Below are positions 61,701 through 64,000 of a stretch of 64,000 nt of DNA, piece after piece. Location: contig JAJKFH010000913.1 of the NCBI GenBank assembly GCA_023333565.1, positions 62,001 through 126,000 of the forward strand, in the 5' to 3' direction. How positions within the stretch are numbered: the stretch's first letter is position 1; every line of letters begins with the position of its first letter. The notes below the pieces were generated by a model. It worked only from the letters and a program-made list of their open reading frames with translations, was not told the origin of the DNA and did not search any database. Source of the DNA: Puffinus mauretanicus (taxonomy: Eukaryota; Chordata; Aves; Procellariiformes; Procellariidae). The translations under genes were made by a program, and so were the position numbers.

Positions 61701-64000
61701 AAATTTTGAATTTTCTTTTTTTTGTCCTAAAAAGCACTGTAACTTTTTGAGTTAATCTAGCGCATAAATATGGAAGTTCATGATTTAAAATCCATAACCT
61801 TTCTAACTTTTCAGCCCTCGGAAGCTTTAATCAGCATTTACCAGTAAGTAAAGCTAATTTTGTCTCCTTAATAGAATGGATGACATAATAAAGTTCCTAG
61901 GGGAGATAGTTACTAAAATTTGAGACTGTAGCAGCAAAACTCAAATAGAAAGAATTAATTTAGACTTAGTCAGGACAGCGCCATGGTATGAACTGTGCAT
62001 CTTGGCAAGGCTGTGTGGATAGGAATAGGTAGCAATGACTGCAAGAAATTGGCCCTAAAACAGCACTGTCAGCTCTGAGAAGTCCCCAGACAGAGGTTTA
62101 GGAAAACGAAAATGTGTTGCTGGCAGGAATACTCATCAAATTGGAATTAAGGTGCATTGTTATAAGAATACAAAATGAGCTTGTGAAAGAAGCACCGCTG
62201 GAGTTTCATCCCAGTGCTGTGCTGTTTACGGAAATAGGAGAGCCTCAAATGAAGTTCCAGAAGTTGTCCGGATGCCAACTCTATTATTTTCTAACTATGT
62301 TTGACATAGCAGCATTTTGATTAAACCTCCAATATCAGTTTCCAAATACTTGCCTTTAAACCTGTCTTATTTCCCATCTCTATTTCCTAGACCCATCTCC
62401 TCATTCTTACTTTTGGAAACATAATATTTTCAGCAGATAATGATGAAGTCAGGAAAAGTAGACTTTTTAGAAGAGGCAAAATACTCCAGCCTCACACTAG
62501 ACAGCAAGGGTTTAAATTGCAAACTTATGTTAATATCATTTTCTTGTGCATGCTATTAGCAAATTTGTACCAGAAGATGAACATCACTCATCACCACTTG
62601 GTATGTTATTAAGATTGTTTATGTATTTAAAGGTGGAAAAATGTATTTGTTTCCTCATTATTGTCATAATTAATAGCATTTACACTATAAACAGGAATTT
62701 TAACACTGGAAGAAAATGGAACTCTGAATATATATTAAGAAGATTGACTCAGGAGATTCCCTGTGTTCATTAGCATTCTTGATATAACTGTATTAGGACA
62801 GCTAAATATATGGACTGCATAAATAAATAAATGCTTAAGTTATAGAGGTGATACATTGTCACTTTGCACTTGTAACTCTAGCTGGGCTTAAAGTAGCACC
62901 CTGAAGTTGTCAGAGGAATTTATAATTCACATACCCCAGCTAGGTAGACCAATTTTCTTGAAATATTCCTACAGGGATTCCATTCACTCTCCCTTTTCTG
63001 AACCAGATTCTTTGCATTGCAATGTAAGGAAATGAGTCGTCTGAAAAATAGTCTTTTGATCTGCAGTTAGTACATTGACTACAATAAGCTTAATAGACTA
63101 AATGCCCACTAGCTTTTTCACTGATGAAGTTACTGTAAGATTTAGTGACACACTTTGTGTTTTCTTTGGTGTACAGGGGGATTGCAGTGCAAAATACAAA
63201 GATTAATCTTTGAATTTGTTTTGCTCCAAGTATGACCCCATTGCAGAGGGTGAAGCAGCTCTAACTACTTTATTTTACTCTCCCGCTTTCTCTAGAGCAT
63301 CTCCAGCCTCTGGCACCCGAGAATGCTGACAAGATACAAAGCTAATTTTCTCACTATTGTAATGCAGTTATTTTGCTACTTTCCCTTTGCCAAAGTGTGT
63401 AAGGGATTGCGCATATCAGCCTGAAGTTGTCCTCTGTCTTCCAGGGACAATGAGTTCTGTGTATTTTTATGTGCACACATATATGTATGTACTATTTATT
63501 TCTCCCCTCCCATATACAGGACCTGTAGCAAAAAGGAAGAAATCTACATGTTTTTAAAGGTTGACAAAGATTGTTCAGGGTCATATTTCAATCTAGCAAA
63601 ATTAAGATTTCTCTTGCTCTGATTCCCCCACTGATCCCTGAAGTTATAATTATTGAGTTTCCTAATATGGTGGTTGTACTTTCATTTCCCAGCATGCCTT
63701 TTCAGAGACTGGCCCTGTAACTTTGACTGAAACAGATAAATGAGATAAATGCACTCCAATGCTGTGAGTGATTTTTTTTCTTTTCATGTGTTCCAGCTGA
63801 TGAACACACTTAATTTCTTTTGTGGTTTTCCCTTTTCATAGTCTTCCGGAAATGGTAATTTTTGCAACATTCACCTCTACTTTGAACTCCTCTGTGAGAG
63901 TTATTTTGTCAGTCCTAATAATATCAGAAAGACTAATAAGCTGTGTTTTCTAGGTGTTCATGCAAACTAAGTGGGAGATCTGAGTATCAAGCAAGAGTAG
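55721..64000. other. Long non-coding stretch, no gene seen
   Basis: Mostly AT-rich, unassigned. A short GC-richer patch at about 56190-56420 contains CGGGCAGGGGCCCCCGAG. TTAATTAC and TTTAATTAGAGG at 56060-56090 lie in a compact low-repeat block. Open frames at 56611-56937 and 58281-58574 (minus) and 60161-60445 (plus) have no recognisable product. An acceptor-like TCTGTCTTCCAG occurs near 63445 without a matching exon. Confidence 0.5.

Noticed and set aside
1..64000. tRNA, rRNA, U6, microRNA and CRISPR-like structures
   Set aside because: I looked for typical box motifs, hairpins and regular spacer repeats while reading and saw none that hold up. Small hairpin RNAs cannot be excluded by eye.

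Overview
This window looks like nuclear DNA of a bird. It is AT-rich and has no operons or dense coding. The longest open frames (164 codons forward, 182 antisense) both lie inside a CR1 retrotransposon. The 3' end of that CR1 carries the ATTCTATG-type tail typical of avian CR1. Two long terminal repeats (LTRs) belong to a family I know from many avian genomes. I cannot name the species, the chromosome or a host gene. The window is best read as a very large intron or a gene-poor intergenic stretch.

Layout. Positions 1-2140 show no gene. At 2148-3224 there is a 5'-truncated CR1 with a broken reverse transcriptase (RT), flanked by a possible 7-bp target-site duplication. At 3358-3438 a well-formed 81-nt candidate coding exon on the plus strand has a good acceptor, a consensus donor and two N-glycosylation sequons. 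Positions 3.7-29.9 kb are mostly unassigned, with microsatellites, a tandem duplication, a MIR-like SINE remnant (14979-15075) and stretches resembling conserved non-coding elements. At 29888-31515 an antisense MIR-like remnant is followed by a heavily decayed CR1/L3-like LINE, about 1.1 kb long, that still shows RT motif A. A solo LTR lies at 32539-33051 with a target-site duplication, a CRE palindrome, a TATA box and a polyadenylation signal. A fragment of a second LTR family starts at 34905.

At 41.5-41.85 kb a purine tract, CCAAT motifs, a strong TATA box and a CAG/GTAAGA splice donor together suggest a tissue-specific promoter with a short non-coding first exon. At 53911-54123 a 213-bp element made from the same LTR family has both ends formed by the same LTR 5' terminus in opposite orientations. 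The arms are perfect 37-nt inverted repeats, and a 5-bp target-site duplication flanks the element. This fold-back LTR mini-element is the most unusual structure in the window. From 54.1 to 64 kb I see only a short GC-rich block near 55.3-55.7 kb with a G/C hairpin tract.

No tRNA, rRNA, recognisable microRNA, CRISPR array or intact protein-coding gene was found. Repeat identities rest on memory of consensus sequences, not on a database search.
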